A stretch of 64,000 nucleotides of DNA from Pukyongia salina (GTDB taxonomy: Bacteria > Bacteroidota > Bacteroidia > Flavobacteriales > Flavobacteriaceae), in the NCBI RefSeq assembly GCF_002966125.1, contig NZ_CP027062.1:1922001-1986000 (forward strand), read 5' to 3'. Shown piece after piece: positions 8,759 through 17,967 of the stretch (positions are counted from its first letter, which is position 1; each line of letters opens with the position of its first letter). A program made the translations under genes and the position numbers. Under the pieces are notes generated by a model, which saw only the letters and a list, made by a program, of their open reading frames with translations, did not search any database and was not told where the DNA came from.

Positions 8759-9592
8759 ATGAAAAAAAGTCTATTTATTTCAGTTTTAAGTTTGTTTGTC
8801 TTTAGTATCGTTTTTACCTCCTGTAGCAAGGACGAAGCAGGAGATATCGAAACGAACAACAGTACGGATCTCGTCTTTGTAGAAGAGTCCAAACAGGTCT
8901 CTCAGGCCGAAGCTACTTCCGATGGGGTTGTGAATATGTTGGAAACGGCATATGCAGAGATCGAAGAGAATGCCGGACGTTCCAACAGCCTGTTCCCGGA
9001 TTGTGTTACGATCACTATTAGCTCGGAAAATGGAGTAACCTTCGTTACTTTAGATTTTGGATTTGGATGTACCCTTCAAAACGGTGCAGTTGTCTCGGGA
9101 ATAGTAAATATAACTTACGGCCCGATTCAAAATGGAACCAGAACCATTACATATACCCTTGAGAACTTCACGTGGAATGACATCGATGTTGGCGGTGGGG
9201 CGACTATTTTCAGAGAGCTGAACAATGCCAATGGAAACCCTCAGTCTACGGTTCATGTTGATCTTCAATTGAGTTTCCCTGGCGGACTGGTACTTCAGAA
9301 GGATGGAACCAGAGTTCGCGAATGGATAGAAGGATTCCACAGCGGGTCTTGGCTAGATAATGTATGGCTTGTAACCGGCAACAGGGAAGTGGTTTCCAAT
9401 ACCGGATACACTCACTACGGTATCGTTACAGAAGCCTTGAGAAGAGAGGCAACCTGTCCATATTTTGTAAGTGGAATTATCGAGATCACAAGAAACGGAA
9501 ATCAGGGTACCCTCGATTTTGGAAACGGTGATTGCGACAATATTGCAATCCTTACGGTCAATGGCGTAGAATATACCATTTACCTGGACTAA
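8759..9592 (+). CDS. Hypothetical lipoprotein, tandem paralogue 2
   Basis: A 277-residue predicted lipoprotein with signal MKKSLFISVLSLFVFSIVF and lipobox ending FTSC (Cys22), followed by an acidic linker. It shares with its upstream neighbour the Cys positions, NGxxVxGxxxxxYGPI, GTRTIxYT, NGNPQST, SFPG and the C-terminal FGNGDCDN with a final short beta strand. Both have an N-terminal stretch of mixed Ala/Glu helix around a two-residue Gly-Arg-Ser-Asn start of the core. No enzyme motif is visible, and the domain is unassigned. It is separated from paralogue 1 by a terminator, so it is probably transcribed alone. Confidence 0.85.
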   Translation: MKKSLFISVLSLFVFSIVFTSCSKDEAGDIETNNSTDLVFVEESKQVSQAEATSDGVVNMLETAYAEIEENAGRSNSLFPDCVTITISSENGVTFVTLDFGFGCTLQNGAVVSGIVNITYGPIQNGTRTITYTLENFTWNDIDVGGGATIFRELNNANGNPQSTVHVDLQLSFPGGLVLQKDGTRVREWIEGFHSGSWLDNVWLVTGNREVVSNTGYTHYGIVTEALRREATCPYFVSGIIEITRNGNQGTLDFGNGDCDNIAILTVNGVEYTIYLD

Positions 9593-9601
9593 GATTCTGC
9601 A

Positions 9602-9636
9602 TAAAAAAAGCCGCTCATGGGAGCGGCTTTTTTTTA
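9602..9636. terminator. Bidirectional terminator between lipoprotein 2 and accD
   Basis: Stem AGCCGCTC (9609-9616) pairs with GAGCGGCT (9621-9628) with loop ATGG, flanked by A7 on one side and T8 on the other. It serves the convergent genes on both strands and overlaps the accD stop codon region. Confidence 0.9.
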
Positions 9637-10500
9637 TGCTGTTTTTTCACGCAAAGGTCTGTTTAAGATCAGATCCAGATATAAATTGATCGATCTTTTA
9701 AGGTCTTTTCGGTGTGTAATGAAGTCCAGGAATCCGTGCTCTTGTAAAAATTCGGCGGTCTGGAATCCTTCCGGAAGTTCTTTCCCGGTTGTATCTCTTA
9801 CTACTCTTGGCCCCGCAAACCCTATCAGGGCACCAGGCTCACTGATATTAATATCACCCAACATGGCAAAAGAAGCGGTCGTACCACCAGTGGTTGGATC
9901 TGTACATAATGATATATATGGGATCTTCGCATTGGCAAGTTGGGCAAGCTTTGCACTGGTTTTAGCAAGTTGCATAAGGGATAATGCAGCCTCCATCATT
10001 CGTGCTCCCCCACTTTTCGAAATAATTACCAAAGGAACATTATGTTTTAAAGAATAGTCTGCAGCCCTGGCGATCTTCTCACCAACTACACTTCCCATGG
10101 ATCCTCCAATAAAACTAAAATCCATACAGGCTACAACCAGGTCTTCACCCATGGATTTACCAACCGCAGTTCGCACGGCATCCTTAAGGCCGGTTTTATC
10201 CATGGCATCTTTGAGCCTGTCCACATATTTTTTCTTATCGACAAAATTTAATGGATCCTTTGAAGACAGACCTTTATCCAGCTCCTTAAATTCATTATTA
10301 TCGAAGAGAATTTCGAAATATTCCTTACTCCCGATCCTTACGTGATAACCGTCTTCCGGACTCACATAATAGTTCTTTTCAAGTTCTTCCGAATCTACGA
10401 TCTTTCCGGTAGGAGACTTGTACCAGAGCCCTTTTGGGACGTCCTTTTTCTCTTCAGTAGGGGTTTGAATCCCTTTCTTTGTTCTTTTAAACCAAGCCAT
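9634..10500 (-). CDS. accD: Acetyl-CoA carboxylase carboxyltransferase subunit beta, zinc-ribbon-less
   Basis: A 288-residue beta subunit that, with AccA, transfers CO2 from carboxybiotin to acetyl-CoA to make malonyl-CoA for fatty acid synthesis. The start [19 protein letters not shown] and the crotonase-like core ([49 protein letters not shown]) are diagnostic. In most bacteria four Cys near residues 27-50 form a zinc ribbon. Here these sites read Ser29, Gly32, Ser47 and Asp50, in KSPTG and VSPEDG, so no zinc can bind. I believe this loss is shared by flavobacterial homologues. The gene follows fbaA by 21 bases on the same strand, so co-transcription is likely. Confidence 0.96.
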   Translation of the reverse strand: MAWFKRTKKGIQTPTEEKKDVPKGLWYKSPTGKIVDSEELEKNYYVSPEDGYHVRIGSKEYFEILFDNNEFKELDKGLSSKDPLNFVDKKKYVDRLKDAMDKTGLKDAVRTAVGKSMGEDLVVACMDFSFIGGSMGSVVGEKIARAADYSLKHNVPLVIISKSGGARMMEAALSLMQLAKTSAKLAQLANAKIPYISLCTDPTTGGTTASFAMLGDINISEPGALIGFAGPRVVRDTTGKELPEGFQTAEFLQEHGFLDFITHRKDLKRSINLYLDLILNRPLREKTA

Positions 10501-10521
10501 ATAGGAGGAGTTTATGGTGTG

Positions 10522-11589
10522 TTATAAAGTATTTACGTTGTTCAGGTCTTCAAATGCCTTGATCAATCGCTTCTTTAGGGTTAATTCCCCTTCTCTTAGC
10601 CATTTACGAGGGTCGTAGTATTTTTTATTTGGGATGTCATCACCTTCGGGATTTCCTATTTGGGTTTTCAGGTACCCAATGTTATTTACCATATAATCAC
10701 GTATTCCTTCATTGAACGCAAATTGCAGGTCGGTATCAATATTCATCTTTACCACCCCGTACCCGATAGCTTCTCTAATCTCATCTACTGTGGATCCACT
10801 TCCGCCATGAAAAACAAAATCGATGGGGTTATATCCGGTTCCATATTTTTTCTGAACGTATTCCTGAGAGTTTTTTAGGATCACAGGCGTTAGCTGCACA
10901 TTTCCTGGCTTGTATACCCCATGCACATTTCCGAAGGCTGCTGCTACCGTAAAACGATCACTTACTTTCATCAATTCTTCGTAGGCATATGCTACTTCTT
11001 CCGGCTGGGTATAAAGGCGGGACGAATCTACATCGGTATTATCCACCCCATCTTCTTCACCTCCGGTAATCCCAAGTTCTATCTCCAACGTCATATCCAA
11101 TTTGCTCATTCTTTCAAGATATCGCTTACATATCTCGATATTCTCTTCTATGGGTTCTTCCGAAAGGTCCAGCATATGGGAGCTATAAAGCGATTTCCCG
11201 TTTTCCTGATAGAATTTTTCTCCGGCGTCCAGCATTCCGTCCACCCATGGCAGCAATTTCTTAGCACAGTGGTCTGTGTGCATAATAACCGTTGCTCCGT
11301 AGGCTTTGGCCATTTCATGTACATGTTTCGCTCCTGCAACAGCTCCTGCTATAGCGGCTTTCTGCCCGTCGTTAGACAAACCTTTACCCGCATTGAAGTG
11401 GGCTCCTCCATTGGAGAATTGAATGATAACCGGGCTATTTAGTTCGGCGGCAGTTTCCATGACGGTGTTCATGCTATTGCTTCCAATAACATTTACAGCA
11501 GGCATTGCGAAGCCTTTTTCCTTGGCATACTGATGTATTTTCTGAACTTCCGAACCGGTGGCAACTCCGGGCTTAATATTGTGACTCAT
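10522..11589 (-). CDS. fbaA: Class II fructose-bisphosphate aldolase
   Basis: A 355-residue zinc-dependent aldolase of glycolysis and gluconeogenesis, splitting fructose 1,6-bisphosphate into two triose phosphates. The metal-site motif HTDHCAKKLLPW, the acidic segment LEIELGITGGEEDGV, the second zinc ligand region AAFGNVHGVYKPGNV and the phosphate-binding VFHGGSGS are all present. The length fits the E. coli FbaA subclass. An exact -7 box lies 20 bases upstream. accD follows closely, coupling a glycolytic and a lipid gene in one probable transcript. Confidence 0.97.
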   Translation of the reverse strand: MSHNIKPGVATGSEVQKIHQYAKEKGFAMPAVNVIGSNSMNTVMETAAELNSPVIIQFSNGGAHFNAGKGLSNDGQKAAIAGAVAGAKHVHEMAKAYGATVIMHTDHCAKKLLPWVDGMLDAGEKFYQENGKSLYSSHMLDLSEEPIEENIEICKRYLERMSKLDMTLEIELGITGGEEDGVDNTDVDSSRLYTQPEEVAYAYEELMKVSDRFTVAAAFGNVHGVYKPGNVQLTPVILKNSQEYVQKKYGTGYNPIDFVFHGGSGSTVDEIREAIGYGVVKMNIDTDLQFAFNEGIRDYMVNNIGYLKTQIGNPEGDDIPNKKYYDPRKWLREGELTLKKRLIKAFEDLNNVNTL

Positions 11590-11609
11590 ATAATGGCTGA
11601 TTAGATTAG

Positions 11610-11617
11610 CAAAAATA
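11610..11617 (-). promoter_or_regulatory. fbaA-accD promoter -7 box
   Basis: Minus-strand TATTTTTG, an exact TAnnTTTG, ends 20 bases before the fbaA ATG. Confidence 0.6.
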
Positions 11618-11632
11618 ACAAATTTTAACGGT

Positions 11633-14218
11633 TTAGAACGGATAGTTAATACCTATGTTATAGACAATATTAGCGAAATTGTATTCCTTAAACCATCGTT
11701 CTCCCTCTGGTAAAGCAGGATTGTAGGTCTTAAATCCTCCGTCAAACCGAAGCACAAAAAAACCAAAATCGTAGCGCAGGCCCATCCCAGTAGCTATGGC
11801 CAGCTCTTTCAGATCGCCAATACCGGTAAATCGAGAGGCTTCATCCTCTACATTATCTAAGGCATTCCAGATATTTCCTGCATCTATAAAAAAGGCACCT
11901 TTAAAATCACCCAGGATCGTATAGCGATACTCGGCGTTTAGAGCGATCTTAAAGTTTGCTTCATTGAACTCATCGGCACTGCCACTACTTCCCGGGCCAA
12001 GATCATAGGCACGCCAGCCTCTGTTGTCATTTGCTCCACCGGCGAAATAACTTCGGGTGAACGGGATACTGTTACTATTGCCATAAGGGATAGCGATACC
12101 ACCAAAAGCCCGTACGGCTAGAATATTTCCATCTTTCAGCTCCCAGTGTTTGATATAATCGGCTTCAAATTTTACGTATTGAGAAAAGGCTACACCAAAG
12201 GCCCGATAGCTGCCATTAGCATTTTTCTCAAGTCCGGCCAGGCGCGATATACCGGATAGAAAGTTTCCTGCCGTCTCAATTTTCCATCGGAAACGCGTAA
12301 AACTATTATCGAAGATATTCTCTCTTGTATCGCGAAGCCATTGAAAATTGGTAGCGAAGATCAGGTTGTTTTCGGTTAATCTGTCCTTACGTTCGTTAAT
12401 ATTGTTGGCGGTTTCTGTGTTTTCTGCAGTGGTTCCCAGATCGTTATTCTCTATATCGGTTAGGAAATTATCTGCTCCTTCGGGGATAATAAGATTAATA
12501 TCACCACCCTCATCGATCGTATAATAGGTAGGATCTATACTTCCCGGGTTCGTGGTTTCTATGTCTGCGGCGATCTCATTTAATATTTCGTACGAATTTT
12601 TGTAGATGTTGAAGTAATTATCGGTGTTCAGGTTTCGCACGTATTGCACATTGGCAAGTTCGAACGTATAGGTTTTTATATTAGACGGCTTCCAGCGGTA
12701 ATTAAAGATCCCGTTAAAATTTTGCCTGTCAAGCCCTATATTGTTTTGTGCATTGATCCCCAGGCTGATACCGGTAGTTGGCGACATATATTTTTTTATC
12801 ACCCCTTCTGTATTAATAGGAAATAATATTCTCGGGATTGTAAGTTTTGCATCGGCCCCAATATCTGAGATATTAAAGAACTTACTGTCGTTATCGGCGG
12901 CATCCTTAGACGAACCAACGCTTCCTCTTGCCGATAATCCAAGAGTCTCTGCGCCTCGAAACACATTTCGTGTGAGGAAGGTGGTGCTAAATCCAATTCC
13001 AAAGTCCTGTATTGGAGAGGGGATAGGAATCACATCGAAATCCAGTTGCAGCGTGTATTTTTTTCTGGGTGTGAGTAAGATGGTGGCGATAAGTCCGGCA
13101 CCTGTAGTATCTGCCGGATCTTCCATGTAACTAATATTCGGGTATTTGAAAATACTTAGATCGGCAATCTGGTTATAGGTTAAAGTTCGATCTATGTCTT
13201 TAAAGATCGTATTAGGTGTAATGGAGATGGCATCGGTGATCGCCTTTGGCCGAAATTTCAAAGGTTCATAACTGTAGAGTTTATAGCCTTTGTGTTCGAC
13301 CGAATCCTGCAGGGTCTTATTCTGGTTGGCAAACGAATAGTCTGTAACCACTCTAACTTCGTTTACCGTGTGTACTTTAAAGGGTTCGGTATAAGTACTG
13401 TCTTCTATCCTGTAACGGCGGTCGGGAATAATATAAGTAATGTTAGCCTTATGGCCGGTATTCACGGTATCGGCTTCAAAAGTAATATAGTCCTGATCAA
13501 AATAATAGAGCCCCGAATTTCTAAACTGAATTGTGAGTCGGTCGCGCTCATTATTAAAATCGTTATTCGCAAACTGTTTCCCGGATTCTATAAACGAATT
13601 AGCTTCAGATAAGGTGAAAAGTGAATCTACCACCGGAGAACTGATCTGCCGGTTAATTGAGTCGATAATATATGGTTTGTGCAGTTTGAGCGAGTATTCC
13701 ACCCTCGCTCGTTTCTTTTTGTTTTCGCTGGGGATCACTTTATATTCACCTTCGGTGTTGAACCAGCCAAAACTGGAATAGTAGTTTTTTAGGCGGGTTA
13801 GCGATTTGTTGGTTTTAGCTTCATCCACAACTACAGGTTGAGAACCGGTTCTTTCAAACCATTTATTGATACCGATATAGCTGTTCCTAAGTTCTACCAC
13901 CTGCTTCTTCGACAGGAAGTTAATAAGCCTCTCTTCTCTTTTAGGTTTTTTATGCAACCATTTTTGAAAGGTAGAATCTGGTTTTGGATCGGCTATATTA
14001 TAGACGAAGATGCCAAAAGGTACTCCCAATAGCCTGGAGTTAGGTCGTTGCACGATCTGGCTCAATACTTTTTCATCTTTCACCTGAACGCTATCTACCA
14101 ACACCTTGTTCTCCGTGAGTAAATATTCGTCGTCTCCAACCCGTTTAACCGCATTACAGGAGTAGAATAGTACTATAAATCCTGAAATTAATGATATTTT
14201 TGTGAGGGTTTTAATCAA
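11633..14218 (-). CDS. Omp85-family outer membrane assembly protein, TamA/BamA-like lipoprotein
   Basis: An 861-residue outer membrane protein of the Omp85 superfamily, involved in inserting or translocating envelope proteins. The N-terminus has Lys residues, a hydrophobic stretch and lipobox FYSC (Cys21), so it is predicted to be lipidated, unlike proteobacterial TamA. POTRA-like repeats fill about residues 30-400, and a beta-barrel fills the rest, with the barrel motif FAGGANDNRGWRAYDLGPG and the closing strand NIVYNIGINYPF. The start codon must be TTG at 14218, because no ATG precedes the signal sequence. A -7 box lies 22 bases upstream. It diverges from the SpoU methyltransferase gene. 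Confidence 0.9.
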   Translation of the reverse strand: MIKTLTKISLISGFIVLFYSCNAVKRVGDDEYLLTENKVLVDSVQVKDEKVLSQIVQRPNSRLLGVPFGIFVYNIADPKPDSTFQKWLHKKPKREERLINFLSKKQVVELRNSYIGINKWFERTGSQPVVVDEAKTNKSLTRLKNYYSSFGWFNTEGEYKVIPSENKKKRARVEYSLKLHKPYIIDSINRQISSPVVDSLFTLSEANSFIESGKQFANNDFNNERDRLTIQFRNSGLYYFDQDYITFEADTVNTGHKANITYIIPDRRYRIEDSTYTEPFKVHTVNEVRVVTDYSFANQNKTLQDSVEHKGYKLYSYEPLKFRPKAITDAISITPNTIFKDIDRTLTYNQIADLSIFKYPNISYMEDPADTTGAGLIATILLTPRKKYTLQLDFDVIPIPSPIQDFGIGFSTTFLTRNVFRGAETLGLSARGSVGSSKDAADNDSKFFNISDIGADAKLTIPRILFPINTEGVIKKYMSPTTGISLGINAQNNIGLDRQNFNGIFNYRWKPSNIKTYTFELANVQYVRNLNTDNYFNIYKNSYEILNEIAADIETTNPGSIDPTYYTIDEGGDINLIIPEGADNFLTDIENNDLGTTAENTETANNINERKDRLTENNLIFATNFQWLRDTRENIFDNSFTRFRWKIETAGNFLSGISRLAGLEKNANGSYRAFGVAFSQYVKFEADYIKHWELKDGNILAVRAFGGIAIPYGNSNSIPFTRSYFAGGANDNRGWRAYDLGPGSSGSADEFNEANFKIALNAEYRYTILGDFKGAFFIDAGNIWNALDNVEDEASRFTGIGDLKELAIATGMGLRYDFGFFVLRFDGGFKTYNPALPEGERWFKEYNFANIVYNIGINYPF

Positions 14219-14240
14219 GCGTTCGGGTTTACCAGCAATT

Positions 14241-14248
14241 CAAAAATA
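14241..14248 (-). promoter_or_regulatory. Promoter -7 box of the Omp85 gene
   Basis: Minus-strand TATTTTTG, an exact TAnnTTTG, ends 22 bases before the TTG start and supports that start. It lies just upstream of the divergent methyltransferase gene. Confidence 0.55.
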
Positions 14249-14255
14249 CTATATT

Positions 14256-14984
14256 TTGATCAGTAAAAGTCAAATAAAGTTAATAACGGGTTTACAGCAA
14301 AAAAAGTACCGTGATAAATACGGATTATTTGTTGCTGAAGGGCCGAAGGTAATTTCAGAATTGATTCAAAGCGGGATGATTCCCGAAATGTTTTTTGCTT
14401 CGGAAACGTTATCAGTGGCCGGATCTTCTGCCATTTTAATTACGCCTGGAGAGTTACAAAAGATATCCATGCTAAAAACCGCCAATAACTCACTGGCGGT
14501 TTTTAAAACTCCGAAAGTTTCGCCTATACAAACACGCGGTTTGATCGTGGCACTGGATGCGATAAGAGACCCCGGGAACCTGGGAACCATTATCAGGCTT
14601 TGTGATTGGTTTGGGGTTTCGCAGTTAGTATGTTCTACAGATACGGTAGATTGCTATAATCCAAAGGTGATTCAGGCCACTATGGGCTCCATTGCAAGGG
14701 TTCAGGTAAATTATACTAACCTCAGTGAATTTATTCAACAAAGCGATCTAGAAGTATTTGGCGCTGTAATGAGCGGGGAAACAGTGTACGAATGTAAATT
14801 ACCTTCCGAAGGAATCTTAGTAATGGGCAACGAGGCCAATGGCATCTCTGTTGCTTTAGAGCAACAACTGAATCATCGTATCACGATACCGCGATTTGGA
14901 GAGCTGCAGGCTACAGAAAGTTTAAATGTAGCGACCGCCACCGGGATTTTATTAAGTGAATTCCGAAGACTTACTGGAAAGTGA
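14256..14984 (+). CDS. SpoU/TrmH-family RNA 2'-O-methyltransferase
   Basis: A roughly 242-residue SPOUT-fold methyltransferase that methylates ribose in tRNA or rRNA with SAM. An N-terminal substrate-binding domain (SKSQIKLI, KYGLFVAEGPKVI) is followed by the SpoU core with motif 1 ALDAIRDPGNLGTIIRLCDW, motif 2 VMGNEANGIS and motif 3 IPRFGELQATESLNVATATG. The frame opens at a GTG at 14202 inside the Omp85 5' end. TTG at 14256, which gives the family-typical start (M)ISKSQIKLI, is preferred, though not proved. The exact target nucleotide cannot be told from sequence. The 3' end overlaps the convergent porT by 14 bases. Confidence 0.88.
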   Translation: MISKSQIKLITGLQQKKYRDKYGLFVAEGPKVISELIQSGMIPEMFFASETLSVAGSSAILITPGELQKISMLKTANNSLAVFKTPKVSPIQTRGLIVALDAIRDPGNLGTIIRLCDWFGVSQLVCSTDTVDCYNPKVIQATMGSIARVQVNYTNLSEFIQQSDLEVFGAVMSGETVYECKLPSEGILVMGNEANGISVALEQQLNHRITIPRFGELQATESLNVATATGILLSEFRRLTGK

Positions 14985-15678
14985 AATTTACAAATATCCC
15001 GCGCGTAGCCATTTTAGTAACATTTCCTGTCCAAGGGCTGTTAGGATCATCATCCCGCACCAACTCATCATTGATGGCAAATACCCCACGAATGGAAGGG
15101 GTGAACTTAAAGAAATAGAGGTAAAGATCGATCCCAAAACCTAACTCATAATAACTCGTGGCTTTGGTGGTACGAAACTGCCCCTGAAAGTTATCTTCGG
15201 GGTTATCTTCATTACTCGACAGGTTGAATGAAGTAGATATCCCGCCTACGATAAATGGTTTGATATTGTTTAAACGTTTTGTAGATAACTTAAGGAGAAG
15301 CGGTACATGAATATAAGTAGACTTAACCTCTCTTAAGAAATCCTTTTCCTCTTCAAAATTGGGAAACATCAGGTTTCGTTGAGTGTAATATAAACCCGGT
15401 TCGAGACGTAGGTTCATATACTGATTGATACGCATATCCCCAATAAGCCCTACATTGAACCCGGACTGTGCTTCCACAAGAATATCGGTATTATCGTCCA
15501 TGAACTGGTTTTCGTACTCAAACTTGAAATCGTAACTGTTGAAACCTAGAAAGTATCCCCAGGTAAGGAAACGTTGATCGAAGTTTTCCAGATTTGCCAG
15601 TCTTTCTTTGCTAAATAATTGCGCATTAGCACTTTGTGCAAATAAAAGAACGGCTAAGACTATTAATAATTTCTTCAT
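14971..15678 (-). CDS. porT: PorT-family outer membrane protein of type IX secretion
   Basis: A 235-residue protein with a cleavable signal (MKKLLIVLAVLLFAQSANAQ) and an eight-stranded-type outer membrane barrel pattern of alternating aromatic strands ending in FVNFTFQ. In Bacteroidota, PorT (SprT) is required for type IX secretion and gliding, and its gene is often next to ubiE, as here (2 bases apart). Assignment rests on length, the barrel pattern and this neighbourhood rather than on a catalytic motif, so a general outer-membrane-beta-barrel protein is the alternative. Its 3' end overlaps the convergent SpoU gene with no terminator in between. Confidence 0.78.
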   Translation of the reverse strand: MKKLLIVLAVLLFAQSANAQLFSKERLANLENFDQRFLTWGYFLGFNSYDFKFEYENQFMDDNTDILVEAQSGFNVGLIGDMRINQYMNLRLEPGLYYTQRNLMFPNFEEEKDFLREVKSTYIHVPLLLKLSTKRLNNIKPFIVGGISTSFNLSSNEDNPEDNFQGQFRTTKATSYYELGFGIDLYLYFFKFTPSIRGVFAINDELVRDDDPNSPWTGNVTKMATRGIFVNFTFQ

Positions 15679-15680
15679 AG

Positions 15681-16433
15681 TTATTTCGTAGCGCTATAAA
15701 TGGTAGCCACACCAAAGGTTTGCGGCTTATTTTCCACCTCTATAAACCCAATTTTCTTTAAAATATTGTTGAGTGCATTTCCATGCGGAAACACAGACGC
15801 ACTTTCTGAAAGATAATTATATGCCACCTTGTCTTTAGAGAAGATCTTTCCTATTACCGGCATGATCCCCCTGGTGTACACAAAGTATCCTTGCTTCCAT
15901 GGAAATTTGGCGGGAACCGAAGTTTCCAGGATTACGAATAATCCGCCGGGTTTAAGAACTCGATATATTTCGGATAGCCCGGTTTCCAGATTTTCAAAAT
16001 TTCGGATCCCAAAGGATACGGTAATCGCATCGAAAGAGCTTTCACTAAAAGGTAGAGCTTCACTATCTGCTTTGATAAATTTTACTCTATCCTTCAGTAC
16101 CGTGTTGGCCGTCTTTTTACGAGCCACCGATAGCATCCCTTCCGAAATATCCAGCCCAACTACTTCAGCAGTCTTACTGTTTTCGGCAAATTGTATTGCC
16201 AGATCTCCCGTGCCTGTAGCAATATCAAGAATGCTCTTAGGTTCTCTATCGACCACCATTTTGATCACCTTCCGTCGCCATTTTTGATCGGCGCCCAAAG
16301 AGATCACCCGGTTCAAACTGTCGTAGTTGCCCGAAATAGTATCGAACATCTGCTCCACCTGCTCCTTCTTGTTCAGTTCCGAATCCTTATAAGGGGTAAC
16401 ATTCTCCTTCATGACGTAAGCATCTGCTTCCAT
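15681..16433 (-). CDS. ubiE: Demethylmenaquinone methyltransferase
   Basis: A 250-residue class I SAM methyltransferase that makes menaquinone from demethylmenaquinone, the last step of the respiratory quinone pathway. UbiE signatures are clear: YDSLNRVISLGADQKWRR near the N-terminus, SAM motif I LDIATGTGDLAIQF, the acidic strand VVGLDIS, and AITVSFGIRNFENLETGL. The product is a likely electron acceptor for the Na+-NQR encoded 12 kb away. An exact -7 box sits 12 bases upstream. porT follows in the same direction. Confidence 0.96.
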   Translation of the reverse strand: MEADAYVMKENVTPYKDSELNKKEQVEQMFDTISGNYDSLNRVISLGADQKWRRKVIKMVVDREPKSILDIATGTGDLAIQFAENSKTAEVVGLDISEGMLSVARKKTANTVLKDRVKFIKADSEALPFSESSFDAITVSFGIRNFENLETGLSEIYRVLKPGGLFVILETSVPAKFPWKQGYFVYTRGIMPVIGKIFSKDKVAYNYLSESASVFPHGNALNNILKKIGFIEVENKPQTFGVATIYSATK

Positions 16434-16445
16434 AAATTAAGGCTG

Positions 16446-16453
16446 CAAAGCTA
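16446..16453 (-). promoter_or_regulatory. ubiE-porT promoter -7 box
   Basis: Minus-strand TAGCTTTG, an exact TAnnTTTG, ends 12 bases before the ubiE ATG, implying a very short leader. Confidence 0.55.
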
Positions 16454-16587
16454 CGTACTTTTTTAAAATACCTCACATGTTTAGACGTCTCAGTTAATCA
16501 CGAATTAAATTATTCTTTCCTGTGTATGGTAACTTTATTCGCCTTTAACTTATCAGGCATATAGCACAGTTGTTCTCGATTTTTATA

Positions 16588-16595
16588 TACATTTG
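16588..16595 (+). promoter_or_regulatory. trkA-trkH promoter -7 box
   Basis: TACATTTG, an exact TAnnTTTG followed by CAC, 22 bases before the trkA ATG. A TTG at 16570-16572 is a possible -33 element, although the 15-base spacing is short. Confidence 0.6.
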
Positions 16596-16617
16596 CACAT
16601 CGTATTGCTTATAGACT

Positions 16618-17967
16618 ATGAAGATCATAATAGCAGGTGCGGGTGAAGTTGGATTTCATTTAGCAAAACTTCTTTCCTTCGAATCTCAGGATATTACCTT
16701 AATAGATACAAACAGAGAATCGCTGGCCTATGCCGACGCACATCTCGATATAAGAGTAATTAAAGGGGATGCTACTTCTATTTCTATACTGAAGGACGCA
16801 AAAGTAGCCAATACAGATCTGGTAATAGCCGTTACCTCTAGTGAAACCACTAACATCACTGTTTGCGTTCTTGCCAAGCAACTGGGTGCCAAGCGCACTA
16901 TTGCCAGAATATCCAATAGTGAATTTATTGAGAATAAGGAGATGGTAGGTTTTACCAAGTTTGGAATAGACGAACTCATTTCCCCAAAACAACTGGCCGC
17001 TAACGAAATTGCGCTTCTGCTAAACCAGAGTGCCTTTAACGATACATACGAGTTTGACGAAGGTGCCCTTACTATGATAGGGCTGTCACTTTCACGTACC
17101 GCTACTTTTGTAGGAAAGACCGTGAAGGAGATCGGGCAGGAATACCCAGAACTCGACTATGTGCCCATTGCAATACAACGATACGGAACACAATACACGT
17201 TGATCCCCAGGGGGGACACCCAGTTCAAAGAGGGAGACCAGGTTTATTTTGTAACCACCCAAACCGGAGTAGAGTATATTTATAAATTATCGGGAAAGGT
17301 TAGAGAAGAAATAAAAAATGTTATGATCTTGGGTGGAAGCGCCATTGGATGTTTAACCGCTCGCGACCTCAGCTCAAGTAATTTCAATGTAAAACTAATA
17401 GAAACCGATAAGGAGAAAGCCTTCGAGATCGCCGATGAGATTCCCGGCATCCTTGTGATAAACGGGGACGGAAGGAATGTGGAACTCCTGGAAGAGGAAG
17501 CCATCCAGGATATGGATGCGTTTATTTCGGTTACCGGAAATAGTGAAACAAACATTATGTCCTGCCTTGTTGCAAAATCGCGAGGGGTGCGAAAAACCAT
17601 TGCCCTGGTCGAGAATATGGACTACTTTCAACTTTCACATTCCATTGGGATCGATACCCTAATAAATAAAAAGCTTTTGGCTGCCAATAATATCTTCCGT
17701 TATGTTAGAAAAGGAGAGATCGTGGCTATGACAAAGCTCAACAACATGAATGCCGAGCTGGTAGAATTCCTTGTTACGGCCTCTTCGAAAGTATGTAATA
17801 AGATCATTAGAGAGATCGATTTTCCAAGATCGGCTGTAATTGGTGGTGTGATTCGTGACGGAGAAGGCCTTATCGCACTGGGAGGTTTCGAAATTAAGAG
17901 TGGCGACAGAATTGTAGTTTGCTGTTTACCTCAATCGATTAAAAAGGTTGAAAAACTGTTCGTGTGA
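16618..17967 (+). CDS. trkA: Trk system potassium transporter, nucleotide-binding subunit TrkA
   Basis: A 449-residue cytoplasmic regulatory protein of the Trk K+ uptake system. It has two tandem RCK modules. Each has a Rossmann TrkA-N part, with GAGEVGFHLAKLL at the start and GGSAIGCLTARDL near residue 237, and each is followed by a TrkA-C part. The acidic residues after beta-2 (IDTNRE; IETDKE) suit NAD(H)/ATP binding. It gates TrkH. The TGA stop shares its last A with the trkH ATG, so translation is coupled. Confidence 0.97.
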   Translation: MKIIIAGAGEVGFHLAKLLSFESQDITLIDTNRESLAYADAHLDIRVIKGDATSISILKDAKVANTDLVIAVTSSETTNITVCVLAKQLGAKRTIARISNSEFIENKEMVGFTKFGIDELISPKQLAANEIALLLNQSAFNDTYEFDEGALTMIGLSLSRTATFVGKTVKEIGQEYPELDYVPIAIQRYGTQYTLIPRGDTQFKEGDQVYFVTTQTGVEYIYKLSGKVREEIKNVMILGGSAIGCLTARDLSSSNFNVKLIETDKEKAFEIADEIPGILVINGDGRNVELLEEEAIQDMDAFISVTGNSETNIMSCLVAKSRGVRKTIALVENMDYFQLSHSIGIDTLINKKLLAANNIFRYVRKGEIVAMTKLNNMNAELVEFLVTASSKVCNKIIREIDFPRSAVIGGVIRDGEGLIALGGFEIKSGDRIVVCCLPQSIKKVEKLFV

